Origin: Bacteroidales bacterium
GTDB taxonomy: Bacteria; Bacteroidota; Bacteroidia; Bacteroidales; Muribaculaceae
Length of the DNA stretch: 40,457 nucleotides
Reading direction: 5' to 3'
NCBI GenBank assembly: GCA_004557385.1
Contig: SFEA01000018.1
Coordinates: 1 to 40,457 of the forward strand
This document shows positions 14,725 through 23,622 of this stretch, one piece after another. The position numbers and the translations under genes are program-made. The notes under the pieces are model-generated. The model did no database searches. It worked only from the letters and a program-made list of their open reading frames with translations, and was not told the DNA's origin. Position 1 is the stretch's first letter; each line of letters starts with the position of its first letter.

Positions 14725-16851
14725 ATGGCAAGCAAATTAGACGAGAGATTAAATCTTACTCGCAATATCGGCATCATGGCTCACATCGATGCCGGCAAAA
14801 CAACTACTTCAGAACGTATATTGTTCTACACCGGTTTGACTCACAAAATCGGTGAAGTGCACGATGGCGCTGCCACCATGGACTGGATGGAACAAGAGCA
14901 GGAACGTGGTATCACTATCACTTCGGCTGCAACTACCGCATTCTGGAATTATAATGACAACAAGTATAAAATCAACTTGATTGACACTCCGGGACACGTC
15001 GATTTCACTGTTGAAGTTGAACGTTCGTTGCGTGTGCTCGATGGTGCCGTTGCCACTTTCTGCGCCGTTGGTGGTGTTGAACCTCAGTCGGAAACCGTTT
15101 GGCGTCAAGCTGACAAATACAACGTGCCTCGTATCGGTTACGTGAACAAGATGGACCGCAGCGGTGCCAACTTCTTTGAGGTTTGCCGTCAGGTGCACGA
15201 CGTGCTCGGTGCTAATCCTTGCCCGATTGAAATTCCTATCGGTGCTGAGGAAACATTCAAGGGTCTTGTTGACCTTGTGAAGATGAAGGCGCTCTACTGG
15301 CCAGATGAAAAGCAAGGTGCCGACTACGTTGAAGAAGAAATTCCTGCCAACTTGGTTGAAGAGGCTGAAAGCTATCGCGACAAGATGCTTGAAACAATTG
15401 CCGAATTCGACGACGAGTTGATGGAAAAATACTTCGACGACCCATCAACTATCACTGTTGAAGAAATCAAGCGTGCTTTGCGCACCGCAACTTTGAAGAT
15501 GCAGATTGTGCCAATGCTTTGCGGTAGCTCGTTCAAGAACAAGGGCGTTCAGCCACTGCTCGACGCCGTTTGTGCTTACCTGCCAAGCCCTGAAGACGCT
15601 GAGTGTGTTGAAGGTCACGCAGTAGGCAGCGACGAGGTTGTTACTCGCAAGCCATTGTTTGAAGAACCAATGTGTGCACTTGCATTTAAGATTGCTACCG
15701 ACCCATACGTTGGTCGTTTGGTGTTCTTCCGCGTTTATTCAGGTCAAATCGAAGCTGGTAGCTACGTGCTCAACACTCGCTCGGGCAAGAAGGAACGCAT
15801 CTCGCGCCTCTTCCAGATGCACTCTAACAAGCAGAACCCAATGGAAGTGATTGGCTGCGGTGACATCGGTGCCGGCGTTGGTTTCAAGGATATCCGCACT
15901 GGTGACACTTTGTGCGCCGAGGATGCTCCAATCGTGCTCGAAGCAATGGACTTCCCAGACCCAGTTATCGGTATCGCTGTTGAACCTAAGACTCAAAAGG
16001 ACCTCGACCGTCTTGGCGTAGGTTTGCAGAAGCTTGCTGAAGAAGACCCGACATTCCGAGTACAGACTAACGAAGAAACCGGTCAAACCGTAATTAGCGG
16101 TATGGGTGAGCTTCACCTCGACATCATCATCGACCGTCTGCGTCGCGAATTCAAGGTTGAGTGTAACCAAGGCCGTCCACAAGTAACATACAAGGAAAGC
16201 ATCACCAAGAGCGTTGAGCTTCGCGAAGTGTTCAAGAAGCAAACCGGTGGTCGCGGTAAGTTCGCCGACATCATCGTTCGCGTTGAACCAGTTGACGAAG
16301 GCTTCGAAGGTGGCTTGCAATTCATCGACGAAGTTAAGGGTGGTAACATTCCTAAGGAATTCATCCCATCGGTGCAAAAGGGTTTCACCACAGCAATGAA
16401 GAACGGTGTTTTGGCAGGCTTCCCTGTTGAGCAACTCAAGGTTACCTTGATTGACGGTTCGTTCCACCCGGTTGACTCTGACCAGTTGTCGTTTGAACTC
16501 TGTGCAATTCAGGCATTCAAGAAGGCATGCGAACAAGCCCGTCCGGTGCTTCTCGAGCCTATCATGAAGGTGGAAGTAGTTACTCCGGAAGAAAGCATGG
16601 GTGACGTGATTGGCGACTTGAACAAGCGTCGCGGTCAGGTTGAAGGTATGGAAACAAGCCGCAGCGGTGCACGCATCGTGAAGGCAAAGACTCCACTTGC
16701 CGAGATGTTCGGTTACGTGACAGCATTGCGTACCATCACATCGGGTCGTGCAACTTCAACAATGTCGTTCTCGCACTATGCCGAAGTTAGCACATCAATT
16801 GCAAAAGCAGTCCTGACAGAATGCCAAGGCCGCGTAGATTTGTTGAAATAA
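14725..16851 (+). CDS. fusA: Translation elongation factor G
   Basis: A 708-residue GTPase that drives translocation of tRNA and mRNA on the ribosome. GTP-binding motifs are complete: AHIDAGKT (19-26), RGITI (61-65), DTPGHVDF (87-94) and NKMD (141-144). Domains II to V follow with normal length. Position between rpsG and rpsJ marks it as the housekeeping copy of the str operon. The usual neighbour tuf is absent, so rpsJ follows after 22 nt. Confidence 0.98.
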   Translation: MASKLDERLNLTRNIGIMAHIDAGKTTTSERILFYTGLTHKIGEVHDGAATMDWMEQEQERGITITSAATTAFWNYNDNKYKINLIDTPGHVDFTVEVERSLRVLDGAVATFCAVGGVEPQSETVWRQADKYNVPRIGYVNKMDRSGANFFEVCRQVHDVLGANPCPIEIPIGAEETFKGLVDLVKMKALYWPDEKQGADYVEEEIPANLVEEAESYRDKMLETIAEFDDELMEKYFDDPSTITVEEIKRALRTATLKMQIVPMLCGSSFKNKGVQPLLDAVCAYLPSPEDAECVEGHAVGSDEVVTRKPLFEEPMCALAFKIATDPYVGRLVFFRVYSGQIEAGSYVLNTRSGKKERISRLFQMHSNKQNPMEVIGCGDIGAGVGFKDIRTGDTLCAEDAPIVLEAMDFPDPVIGIAVEPKTQKDLDRLGVGLQKLAEEDPTFRVQTNEETGQTVISGMGELHLDIIIDRLRREFKVECNQGRPQVTYKESITKSVELREVFKKQTGGRGKFADIIVRVEPVDEGFEGGLQFIDEVKGGNIPKEFIPSVQKGFTTAMKNGVLAGFPVEQLKVTLIDGSFHPVDSDQLSFELCAIQAFKKACEQARPVLLEPIMKVEVVTPEESMGDVIGDLNKRRGQVEGMETSRSGARIVKAKTPLAEMFGYVTALRTITSGRATSTMSFSHYAEVSTSIAKAVLTECQGRVDLLK

Positions 16852-16873
16852 TAGTTTTATCATTACAAACAAT

Positions 16874-17179
16874 ATGAGCCAAAAAATCAGAATCAAATTG
16901 AAATCTTACGATCACAACTTGGTCGACAAGTCGGCTGAGAAGATTGTTAAGACTGTGAAGGCTACTGGCGCCGAAGTGAGCGGTCCAATTCCATTGCCAA
17001 CTCACAAGCGCATCTTCACTGTTAACCGTTCGACATTCGTTAACAAGAAGAGTCGCGAACAGTTCCAGTTGTCGTCGTTCAAGAGACTTATCGACATCAA
17101 CAGCTCTACAGCTAAGACCGTTGATGCTTTGATGAAGCTTGAATTGCCAAGTGGCGTTGAAGTTGAAATCAAGGTTTGA
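16874..17179 (+). CDS. rpsJ: 30S ribosomal protein S10
   Basis: A 101-residue S10 of the 30S head, also the NusE partner in antitermination complexes. It shows the IRIKLKSYDHNLVDKSA start and the GPIPLPTHKRIFTVNRS segment typical of the family. It begins the S10 block but has no promoter of its own, so the str and S10 blocks are transcribed together. An 88-nt spacer precedes rplC, longer than most in the cluster, with no clear hairpin. Confidence 0.98.
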   Translation: MSQKIRIKLKSYDHNLVDKSAEKIVKTVKATGAEVSGPIPLPTHKRIFTVNRSTFVNKKSREQFQLSSFKRLIDINSSTAKTVDALMKLELPSGVEVEIKV

Positions 17180-17267
17180 TAAGCCAGCGCTTGAATAGCG
17201 AAAGCAACAACAGTTTTATTCAATCAATTCATCGTAATTAAAAGAAACATTAAAAAATTAAAGAGAA

Positions 17268-17885
17268 ATGCCAGGATTATTAGGAAAGAAAATCGGAATG
17301 ACATCCGTATTCAGTGCCGACGGTAAGAACATACCGTGCACTGTTATCGAAGTAGGTCCTTGTGTAGTTACTCAAGTTAAGACTGTAGAGAAAGACGGCT
17401 ATGAGGCATTGCAGCTCGGCTTCCAAGAAAAGACCGAGAAGCACACAACCAAGCCAATGGCAGGTCACTTCAGCAAGGCAGGCGTAGCTCCTCAAAGACA
17501 CTTGGCCGAGTTCAAGAATTTTGACGGCGAATACAAATTGGGTGATACCATCACTGTCGATTTCCTCAGCGATGCAAAATTTGTAGATGTAATCGGAACT
17601 TCGAAAGGTAAAGGTTATCAAGGTGTAGTAAAGCGTCACGGCTTTGGCGGTGTAGGACAATCTACTCACGGTCAGGACGACCGTCTCCGCGCTCCGGGTT
17701 CAATCGGTGCTTGTTCATATCCTGCAAAGGTGTTCAAGGGCATGCGCATGGCTGGCCAAATGGGTAACGAACGCGTAACCGTACAAAATCTACAAATAGT
17801 AAAAGTGTTGCCAGAAAACAATCTCCTTATCGTTAAGGGTTCGATTCCAGGCAGCAAAGGTTCAATCGTTTTAATTGAAAAATAA
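17268..17885 (+). CDS. rplC: 50S ribosomal protein L3
   Basis: A 205-residue L3, an early 23S binder close to the peptidyl transferase centre. It has the GKKIGMTSVF start, KGKGYQGVVKRHGF, and GMRMAGQMGNERVTVQNL. The loop that reads GQNQTP in enterobacterial L3 and holds a methylated Gln reads GACSYP here, so that modification is not expected. Its stop overlaps the rplD start by one base (TAATG at 17883-17887), which couples translation of the two. Confidence 0.97.
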   Translation: MPGLLGKKIGMTSVFSADGKNIPCTVIEVGPCVVTQVKTVEKDGYEALQLGFQEKTEKHTTKPMAGHFSKAGVAPQRHLAEFKNFDGEYKLGDTITVDFLSDAKFVDVIGTSKGKGYQGVVKRHGFGGVGQSTHGQDDRLRAPGSIGACSYPAKVFKGMRMAGQMGNERVTVQNLQIVKVLPENNLLIVKGSIPGSKGSIVLIEK

Positions 17886-18508
17886 TGGAACTCGCAGTAT
17901 ATAATATTGAAGGAAAGGACACCGGGAAGAAGGTAACCCTTAATGATGAAGTGTTTGGCTTGGAAGAACCAAACAATCACGCAATCTATCTCGATGTTAA
18001 GCAGTACCTGGCCAACCAGCGCCAAGGCACTCACAAGTCGAAGGAAAGAAGCGAAGTTGCAGGTAGTACTAAGAAGCTCGGCCGCCAAAAGGGTGGTGGC
18101 GGTGCTCGCCGAGGCGACATCAACTCACCGCTGTTGGTAGGTGGTGGTCGCGTATTCGGTCCACGTCCACGCAACTATTCTTTCAAATTGAACAAGAAGG
18201 TAAAGGCTTTGGCACGCAAATCGGCATTGACTTATAAGGCTCAGAAAAATGAGATTGTAGTTGTTGAAGACTTCAACTTCGAAGCACCAAAGACTAAAAA
18301 TTTCGTAAACTTTACTAAAAATCTTGAAATTGCAGGTCAAAAAGTGCTCGTAGTTTTAGAGACTCAGAAGAAAAACGTATATTTGTCTGCTCGTAACGTA
18401 GAGGGCGCAAATATTGTAACTGCTTCTGAGCTGAATACCTACAAAATTCTTGACAATAAGAAGATGGTAGTCACTGAGAGCAGTGTCGCTGTGTTGAACC
18501 AATTTTAA
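17885..18508 (+). CDS. rplD: 50S ribosomal protein L4
   Basis: A 207-residue L4 that lines the peptide exit tunnel through an extended basic loop (GRQKGGGGARRGDINSPLLV, about 69-88). In E. coli it represses the S10 operon, but no S10-type leader is visible here. The start overlaps the rplC stop by one base. After its stop, 21 nt containing a strong Shine-Dalgarno sequence lead to rplW. Confidence 0.97.
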   Translation: MELAVYNIEGKDTGKKVTLNDEVFGLEEPNNHAIYLDVKQYLANQRQGTHKSKERSEVAGSTKKLGRQKGGGGARRGDINSPLLVGGGRVFGPRPRNYSFKLNKKVKALARKSALTYKAQKNEIVVVEDFNFEAPKTKNFVNFTKNLEIAGQKVLVVLETQKKNVYLSARNVEGANIVTASELNTYKILDNKKMVVTESSVAVLNQF

Positions 18509-18513
18509 ACTAT

Positions 18514-18520
18514 AGGAGGT
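18514..18520 (+). promoter_or_regulatory. rplW: Strong Shine-Dalgarno sequence before rplW
   Basis: AGGAGGT ends 9 nt before the rplW ATG at 18530. Complementarity to the 16S 3' tail is extensive. Such sites are rare in Bacteroidetes and only two others are seen in this cluster. Confidence 0.8.
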
Positions 18521-18529
18521 ATAAATTAA

Positions 18530-18820
18530 ATGGAAATAACAATTCAACCTATCGTAACCGAGAAGGCTAATTTGGTGACTGAGAAGTCGGGTCGTTACTC
18601 GTTCCGTGTATCTCCTGACGCCAACAAATATCAAATCAAGAGCTTGGTAGAAAAGCTCTACGATGTTAAGGTGGTATCGGTGAACACAATGAACTACAGC
18701 GGCAAGCGCAAGCAGCGCTACACAAAGAGCGGCCTTCTTCGCGGCAAAGTTGCAGCCTTCAAAAAGGCAGTAGTGACTTTGGCTGAAGGTCAAACTATTG
18801 ATTTTTATAGCAATATTTAA
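18530..18820 (+). CDS. rplW: 50S ribosomal protein L23
   Basis: A 96-residue L23 at the tunnel exit, the docking point for trigger factor and signal recognition particle. It has the PIVTEKANLVTEKSGRYSF start and the Lys-rich KRKQRYTKSG loop near residue 60. It is one of only three genes in the cluster with an extended Shine-Dalgarno sequence. It is followed by rplB after a 9-nt spacer. Confidence 0.97.
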   Translation: MEITIQPIVTEKANLVTEKSGRYSFRVSPDANKYQIKSLVEKLYDVKVVSVNTMNYSGKRKQRYTKSGLLRGKVAAFKKAVVTLAEGQTIDFYSNI

Positions 18821-18829
18821 TAATAGAAA

Positions 18830-19654
18830 ATGGCAGTAAGAAAACTAAAGCCCACAACACCGGGGCAAAGACACAAGATTATTGGTGTATTTGATGACAT
18901 CACTGCTAGTACACCAGAGAAATCGCTTGTTGTCGGTAAGAGAGTAACTGGCGGACGCAACAACGAGGGCCATCGCACAATGCGCTATTTGGGCGGCGGC
19001 CACAAGCGTAAACTGCGTCTCATCGATTTCAAGCGCAATAAAGACGGTGTGCCAGCAACAGTTAAGTCAATCGAATACGACCCGAACCGTTCGGCTCGTA
19101 TCGCATTGCTTTACTATGTTGATGGCTCGAAGGCTTACATTATCGCACCCAACGGTTTGCAAGTTGGCTCTACAGTGGTAAGCGGTGAAAATGCAACCCC
19201 AGACTTGGGAAATGCACTTCCACTCAGTAACATACCTGTTGGTACTTTAATTCACAACATCGAGTTGCGTCCGGGTCAAGGTGCAAAGATTGCACGCAGC
19301 GCCGGCAACTTCGCTCAGTTGACTTCGCGAGAAGGAAATTATGCTATTGTCAAATTACCTTCGGGTGAAACCCGCAAGATTCTTGCCGCATGCAAGGCTA
19401 CCATCGGTGTGGTTGGTAACAGCGACCACGCTCTGGAGCAATCGGGCAAGGCAGGTCGCTCACGCTGGTTGGGTCGCCGTCCACACAACCGTGGTGTGGT
19501 TATGAACCCAGTCGATCACCCAATGGGTGGTGGTGAAGGCCGTCAGTCAGGTGGACACCCACGTTCGCGTACTGGTCTTTACGCTAAGGGCTTGAAGACT
19601 CGTGCTCCGAAGAAGCAATCTTCTAAGTACATTATTGAAAGAAGGAAAAAGTAA
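18830..19654 (+). CDS. rplB: 50S ribosomal protein L2
   Basis: A 274-residue L2, needed for subunit joining and peptidyl transferase activity. It has the RNA-binding OB-fold and SH3-like domains with GGGHKRKLRLIDFKRNK (about 56-72) and the C-terminal NPVDHPMGGGEGR. The enterobacterial form of that last loop is HPHGGGEG; the first conserved His is kept and the second is Met here. Length and basic tail are typical. Confidence 0.98.
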   Translation: MAVRKLKPTTPGQRHKIIGVFDDITASTPEKSLVVGKRVTGGRNNEGHRTMRYLGGGHKRKLRLIDFKRNKDGVPATVKSIEYDPNRSARIALLYYVDGSKAYIIAPNGLQVGSTVVSGENATPDLGNALPLSNIPVGTLIHNIELRPGQGAKIARSAGNFAQLTSREGNYAIVKLPSGETRKILAACKATIGVVGNSDHALEQSGKAGRSRWLGRRPHNRGVVMNPVDHPMGGGEGRQSGGHPRSRTGLYAKGLKTRAPKKQSSKYIIERRKK

Positions 19655-19676
19655 TTTGATTAACAATTAGATTTTT

Positions 19677-19943
19677 ATGAGTCGTTCATTAAAAAAAGGC
19701 CCATTCATTAGTGTAAAACTCGAAAAGAAGGTGGCAGCCATGGAAGAAAGCGGCAAAAAGTCGGTGATTAAAACATGGTCGCGCGCATCAATGATATCGC
19801 CAGACTTCGTTGGTCACACTTTCGCAGTGCACAATGGAAACAAGTTCATTCCCGTTTATGTAACCGAGAACATGGTTGGTCACAAGCTTGGCGAATTCGC
19901 TCCAACTCGCATCTTCCGTGGTCACGGCGGCAACAAGAAGTAA
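19677..19943 (+). CDS. rpsS: 30S ribosomal protein S19
   Basis: An 88-residue S19 of the 30S head, contacting the A-site finger and S13. It has the invariant SRSLKKGPFI start and the FVGHTFAVHNGNKFIPVYV core, ending near GEFAPTRIFRGHGG. Normal length. It follows rplB by 22 nt and precedes rplV by 51 nt, the usual order of the S10 block. Confidence 0.98.
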   Translation: MSRSLKKGPFISVKLEKKVAAMEESGKKSVIKTWSRASMISPDFVGHTFAVHNGNKFIPVYVTENMVGHKLGEFAPTRIFRGHGGNKK

Positions 19944-19994
19944 TTGGGCCTGGGAATAGCATTTTTTTGATAAAAAAAGAATTAAAATACTACA

Positions 19995-20408
19995 ATGGGT
20001 AAAAGAAAAAGAGAATCAGCAGAACTTATCAAGCAAGCTAAGAAGCAAGTTAGCTTTGCCAAGCTGAAGAACGTGCCAAGCTCGCCTCGCAAGATGCGTC
20101 TGGTGGCTGACATGATTCGCGGCGTGGAAGTTAACCGTGCCCTTGGTTTACTTAAATTCTCAAATAAAGAAGCCGCAGCAAAAGTGGAGAAGCTTCTCCG
20201 CTCTGCCATTGCAAATTGGGAACAAAAGAACGAACGTAAGGCTGAAGAAGGCGAATTGGTAGTGAGCAAGATTTTTGTTGACTGCGCACCAATGCTCAAG
20301 CGCCTCCGTCCAGCTCCACAAGGCCGCGGATACCGCATTCGCAAACGTTCAAATCACGTTACATTGTTCGTGGACACTATAACTACTAACGCTAAAACAG
20401 AAGCATAA
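19995..20408 (+). CDS. rplV: 50S ribosomal protein L22
   Basis: A 137-residue L22 whose beta-hairpin narrows the exit tunnel with L4. The N-terminus carries a short Lys-rich extension (GKRKRES) before the conserved VPSSPRKMRLVADMIRG. The C-terminal CAPMLKRLRPAPQGRGYRIR forms the tunnel hairpin, with no deletion of the kind linked to macrolide resistance evident. Two bases separate it from rpsC. Confidence 0.97.
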   Translation: MGKRKRESAELIKQAKKQVSFAKLKNVPSSPRKMRLVADMIRGVEVNRALGLLKFSNKEAAAKVEKLLRSAIANWEQKNERKAEEGELVVSKIFVDCAPMLKRLRPAPQGRGYRIRKRSNHVTLFVDTITTNAKTEA

Positions 20409-20410
20409 TC

Positions 20411-21139
20411 ATGGGACAGAAAGTTAATCCAATAAGCAATCGCTTAGGCGTCATCAGAGGTTGGGATTCTAACTGGTATGGCGGAAACAACTATGGAGAT
20501 ACTTTGCTTGAAGATTCAAAAATCCGCAAGTACCTGAATGCTCGTTTGGCAAAGGGTAGTGTATCTCGCATTGTTATCGAGAGAACTCTCAAGTTGGTCA
20601 CCATCACCGTTTGCACATCGCGCCCTGGCGTGATTATCGGCAAGGCCGGCAGCGAGGTTGACAAGCTTAAGGAAGAGTTGAAGAAAATTACCGACAAGGA
20701 TGTTCAAATCAACATCTACGAAGTGAAGCGTCCTGAGCTCGATGCTCAAATCGTTGCTTCGCAAATCGCTCACCAAATCGAGGGTAAGATTGCTTACCGT
20801 CGTGCCGTTAAGATGGCAGTGGCATCTACCATGCGTGTAGGCGCCGAGGGCATCAAGGTGCAAGTGAGCGGACGTCTCAACGGCGCCGAAATGGCTCGCT
20901 CTGAGATGTTCAAGGAAGGACGTACTCCACTTCACACACTCCGTGCTGACATCGACTATGCACTGGTTCCGGCTCTCACCAAGGTGGGCTTGATTGGTGT
21001 AAAGGTTTGGATTTGCCGCGGCGAGGTGTATGGCAAGAAGGATCTTGCTCCACAACTCACCAACAACAGCAAGGAAGGTCGTGGTAATAACAACGGAGCT
21101 CGCAAAGGCGGCTTCAGAAAGCAAAAAAACAATCGTTAA
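20411..21139 (+). CDS. rpsC: 30S ribosomal protein S3
   Basis: A 242-residue S3 at the mRNA entry site, part of the ribosomal helicase. It has the GQKVNPISNRLG start, a KH domain with the loop VIIGKAGSEVDKL (about 75-87), and GRLNGAEMARSE. The C-terminal tail is rich in Lys, Arg and Asn. Length is normal. It lies 2 nt after rplV and 23 nt before rplP. Confidence 0.98.
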   Translation: MGQKVNPISNRLGVIRGWDSNWYGGNNYGDTLLEDSKIRKYLNARLAKGSVSRIVIERTLKLVTITVCTSRPGVIIGKAGSEVDKLKEELKKITDKDVQINIYEVKRPELDAQIVASQIAHQIEGKIAYRRAVKMAVASTMRVGAEGIKVQVSGRLNGAEMARSEMFKEGRTPLHTLRADIDYALVPALTKVGLIGVKVWICRGEVYGKKDLAPQLTNNSKEGRGNNNGARKGGFRKQKNNR

Positions 21140-21162
21140 ACCGACTTTGAAAGAACAGAACA

Positions 21163-21594
21163 ATGTTACAACCTAAAAGAGTAAAATACAGAAGACCTGC
21201 GAAAGGCGTGAGCAAAGGCTTCGCCGGCCGCGGTAATCAGTTGGCATTCGGTTCATTCGGAATCAAATCGCTTGAAACAAAGTGGATTACAGCCCGTCAA
21301 ATCGAGGCTGCCCGTGTGGCTGTTACACGCTACATGCAGCGTCAGGGTCAAATTTGGATTCGAATCTTCCCGGACAAGCCAATCACCAAGAAGCCTGCCG
21401 ACGTGCGTATGGGTAAAGGTAAAGGTTCTCCTGAAGCCTATGTGTTCCCAATCACTCCAGGCCGTATAATCATTGAAGTTGAAGGCGTAAGTTTCGACAT
21501 CGCAAAAGAAGCGCTCCGCCTTGCAGCTCAAAAACTTCCAGTGACCACCAAGTTCGTCGTACGTCGCGACTATGACCCAACTCAAAACGTGTAA
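21163..21594 (+). CDS. rplP: 50S ribosomal protein L16
   Basis: A 143-residue L16 near the A-site tRNA elbow, important for late 50S assembly. The start MLQPKRVKYRRPAKG, the ITARQIEAARVAVTRYMQRQG helix region and RMGKGKGSPEAYV are typical. A 13-nt spacer leads to rpmC. Confidence 0.98.
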   Translation: MLQPKRVKYRRPAKGVSKGFAGRGNQLAFGSFGIKSLETKWITARQIEAARVAVTRYMQRQGQIWIRIFPDKPITKKPADVRMGKGKGSPEAYVFPITPGRIIIEVEGVSFDIAKEALRLAAQKLPVTTKFVVRRDYDPTQNV

Positions 21595-21607
21595 TACATT
21601 TTAGATT

Positions 21608-21805
21608 ATGAAAAAGGAAGAAATCAAAGAACTTAGCACCAAGGAACTGCAAGAGCGCCTTGAGGTTGCTGAAAAAGAATACCTTCAGATGAAGATTAAT
21701 CATTCTATCTCGCCTTTGGATAATCCTGCAAAGATTACAGCCGACAGAAAGATGATTGCACGTATGAAGACTGAGTTGCGCGCTCGCGAATTAAACATCA
21801 AGTAA
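21608..21805 (+). CDS. rpmC: 50S ribosomal protein L29
   Basis: A 65-residue L29, a two-helix protein beside L23 at the tunnel exit. It starts MKKEEIKELSTKELQERL and ends RMKTELRARELNIK, with typical length and charge pattern. It sits in the usual place between rplP and rpsQ and shares their transcript. Confidence 0.96.
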   Translation: MKKEEIKELSTKELQERLEVAEKEYLQMKINHSISPLDNPAKITADRKMIARMKTELRARELNIK

Positions 21806-21820
21806 TCCCCAAGACAGAAC

Positions 21821-22078
21821 ATGGAAAAGAGAAATTTAAGAAAAGAAAGAATTGGGGTTGTTTCAAGCAACAAGGGTGATAAGACAATCACTGTAACTAT
21901 CAAGTGGAAGGAGAAACACCCAATCTACGGTAAGTTTGTCAACAAGACAAAGAAATACCATGCTCATGATGAAAAGAACGAGTGCAACGTGGGCGACACT
22001 GTACGCCTTATGGAAACTCGTCCATTGAGCAAAACTAAGAGATGGAGATTAGTACAAATAATCGAAAAAGCTAAGTAA
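21821..22078 (+). CDS. rpsQ: 30S ribosomal protein S17
   Basis: An 85-residue S17, a primary 16S binder of the OB fold in the 30S body. The segments RIGVVSSNKGDKTITV and KKYHAHDEKN followed by GDTVRLMETRPLSKTKRW are typical. Two bases separate it from rplN. Confidence 0.97.
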   Translation: MEKRNLRKERIGVVSSNKGDKTITVTIKWKEKHPIYGKFVNKTKKYHAHDEKNECNVGDTVRLMETRPLSKTKRWRLVQIIEKAK

Positions 22079-22080
22079 TT

Positions 22081-22446
22081 ATGATACAGACTGAAAGCCG
22101 ATTAGTAGTAGCAGACAACAGTGGCGCACGCGAAGTGCTCTGCATCCATGTGCTTGGTGGCACTGGACGCCGTTACGCTTCAGTAGGTGACATCATCGTG
22201 GTTACCGTTAAGAACGCAATTCCTTCTTCTGATGTGAAGAAAGGTACTGTATCGAAAGCAGTAGTTGTCAGAACAAAGAAGGAAATCCGTCGCGCCGACG
22301 GTTCGTATATCCGTTTCGACGACAACGCATGTGTTTTATTGAATGCATCGGGTGAATTGAGAGGTACACGTATCTTCGGCCCTGTGGCTCGTGAATTGCG
22401 CGCCACCAATATGAAGATTGTTTCTTTGGCACCTGAAGTTCTTTAA
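22081..22446 (+). CDS. rplN: 50S ribosomal protein L14
   Basis: A 121-residue L14 at the subunit interface, forming bridges to 16S helix 14 and the binding site of the silencing factor RsfS. It has the MIQTESRLVVADNSGARE start and ends in SLAPEVL. Family length is exact. It opens the spc block, but no promoter separates it from rpsQ. Confidence 0.98.
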   Translation: MIQTESRLVVADNSGAREVLCIHVLGGTGRRYASVGDIIVVTVKNAIPSSDVKKGTVSKAVVVRTKKEIRRADGSYIRFDDNACVLLNASGELRGTRIFGPVARELRATNMKIVSLAPEVL

Positions 22447-22474
22447 TCTTTAAAGTAAACATTTTATTACAGAT

Positions 22475-22795
22475 ATGACTAAATTGCATATTAAAAAGGG
22501 TGATACCGTTTACGTTAATGCCGGCGAGGACAAGGGTAAGACAGGCCGCGTGCTTAAGGTGCTTATCAGCAAGAACCGCGCTGTGGTTGAAGGTATCAAC
22601 ATGGTGACTAAGGCCACCAAGCCTAACGCAAAGAACCCTCAAGGCGGTCTGGTGAAGATGGAAGCTCCTATCCACGTTTCGAATCTTCAGCTTCTCGACC
22701 CAAAGAGTGGCAAGCCAACCCGTGTTGGTTACAAGGTGAACGAAGATGGCAAAAAAGTAAGAATTTCTAAAAAATCAGGAGAGGAGATTAAATAA
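22475..22795 (+). CDS. rplX: 50S ribosomal protein L24
   Basis: A 106-residue L24, an assembly initiator of the 50S subunit. It has the KOW motif near the N-terminus (KKGDTVYVNAGEDKGKTGRV). The stop overlaps the rplE start by one base (TAATG at 22793-22797), so translation is probably coupled. Confidence 0.97.
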   Translation: MTKLHIKKGDTVYVNAGEDKGKTGRVLKVLISKNRAVVEGINMVTKATKPNAKNPQGGLVKMEAPIHVSNLQLLDPKSGKPTRVGYKVNEDGKKVRISKKSGEEIK

Positions 22796-23340
22796 TGACA
22801 ACTCTAAAGAAAGAATATGATGAGAGAATTGCCCCTGCATTGCTGAAGAAGTTTAACTACACTTCTTCGATGCAGGTACCTCGCCTTGTTAAGATTGTTA
22901 TCAACGAAGGTCTTGGTGAGGCTACTGCCGACAAGAAGGTGATTGAAACAGCAATCAACGAGCTGACTATGATTACTGGCCAGAAGGCTGTTCAAACCTT
23001 GTCGAAGAAGGACATCTCGAACTTCAAGTTGCGTAAGAAGATGCCTATCGGTGTGCGCGTTACTTTGCGTCGCGACCGCATGTATGAGTTCATGGAACGT
23101 TTCATCCGCATCGCCCTTCCGCGTATCCGCGACTTCAAGGGTATTGAGGGTAAGCTCGACGGCCGTGGCAACTACACTGTTGGTATTACCGAGCAAATCA
23201 TCTTCCCGGAAATCAACATCGACACTATTCAGAAGCTCATGGGTATGAACATCACTTTTGTTACCACTGCCCAAACCGACGAAGAGGGTTACGAACTGTT
23301 GAAAGAATTCGGTCTTCCGTTTAAAAACGCAAAAAACTAA
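22795..23340 (+). CDS. rplE: 50S ribosomal protein L5
   Basis: A 181-residue L5 that binds 5S rRNA and contacts the P-site tRNA and S13. It has VPRLVKIVINEGLGEA near the N-terminus and LPRIRDFKGIEGKLDGRGNYT in the middle. In E. coli the S8 repressor site overlaps the start of this gene. Here the rplX-rplE junction has no spacer, so a site of the E. coli layout is unlikely. Confidence 0.98.
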   Translation: MTTLKKEYDERIAPALLKKFNYTSSMQVPRLVKIVINEGLGEATADKKVIETAINELTMITGQKAVQTLSKKDISNFKLRKKMPIGVRVTLRRDRMYEFMERFIRIALPRIRDFKGIEGKLDGRGNYTVGITEQIIFPEINIDTIQKLMGMNITFVTTAQTDEEGYELLKEFGLPFKNAKN

Positions 23341-23352
23341 TCTGATAGAATT

Positions 23353-23622
23353 ATGGCAAAAGAATCAATGAAGGCTCGCGAAGTGAAGAGAGCAAAGCTG
23401 GTTGCCAAGTATGCCAAGAAGCGTGCTGAACTCAAGGCTGCCGGCGATTATGAGGCTCTTCAGGCACTTCCTAAGAACGCTTGCCCGGTGCGTATGCACA
23501 ACCGTTGCAAAATCACCGGCCGTCCAAAGGGTTATATGCGCCAATTCGGCATCTCGCGTATTCAATTCCGCGAAATGGCTTCGGCTGGCTTAATCCCTGG
23601 CGTTAAGAAGGCAAGCTGGTAA
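23353..23622 (+). CDS. rpsN: 30S ribosomal protein S14, zinc-free form
   Basis: An 89-residue S14 of the longer type that lacks the CxxC...CxxC zinc ribbon. It keeps the conserved RCKITGRPKGYMRQFGISR and ends GVKKASW. It binds late in the 30S head. After its stop lies a 143-nt gap with two hairpins before rpsH, which is unusual in this tightly packed cluster. Confidence 0.97.
   Translation: MAKESMKAREVKRAKLVAKYAKKRAELKAAGDYEALQALPKNACPVRMHNRCKITGRPKGYMRQFGISRIQFREMASAGLIPGVKKASW

Noticed and set aside
17837..17860. GGTTCGATTCC, similar to a tRNA T-arm
   Set aside because: It lies inside the rplC reading frame (GSIPGSKGS) and has no cloverleaf around it.
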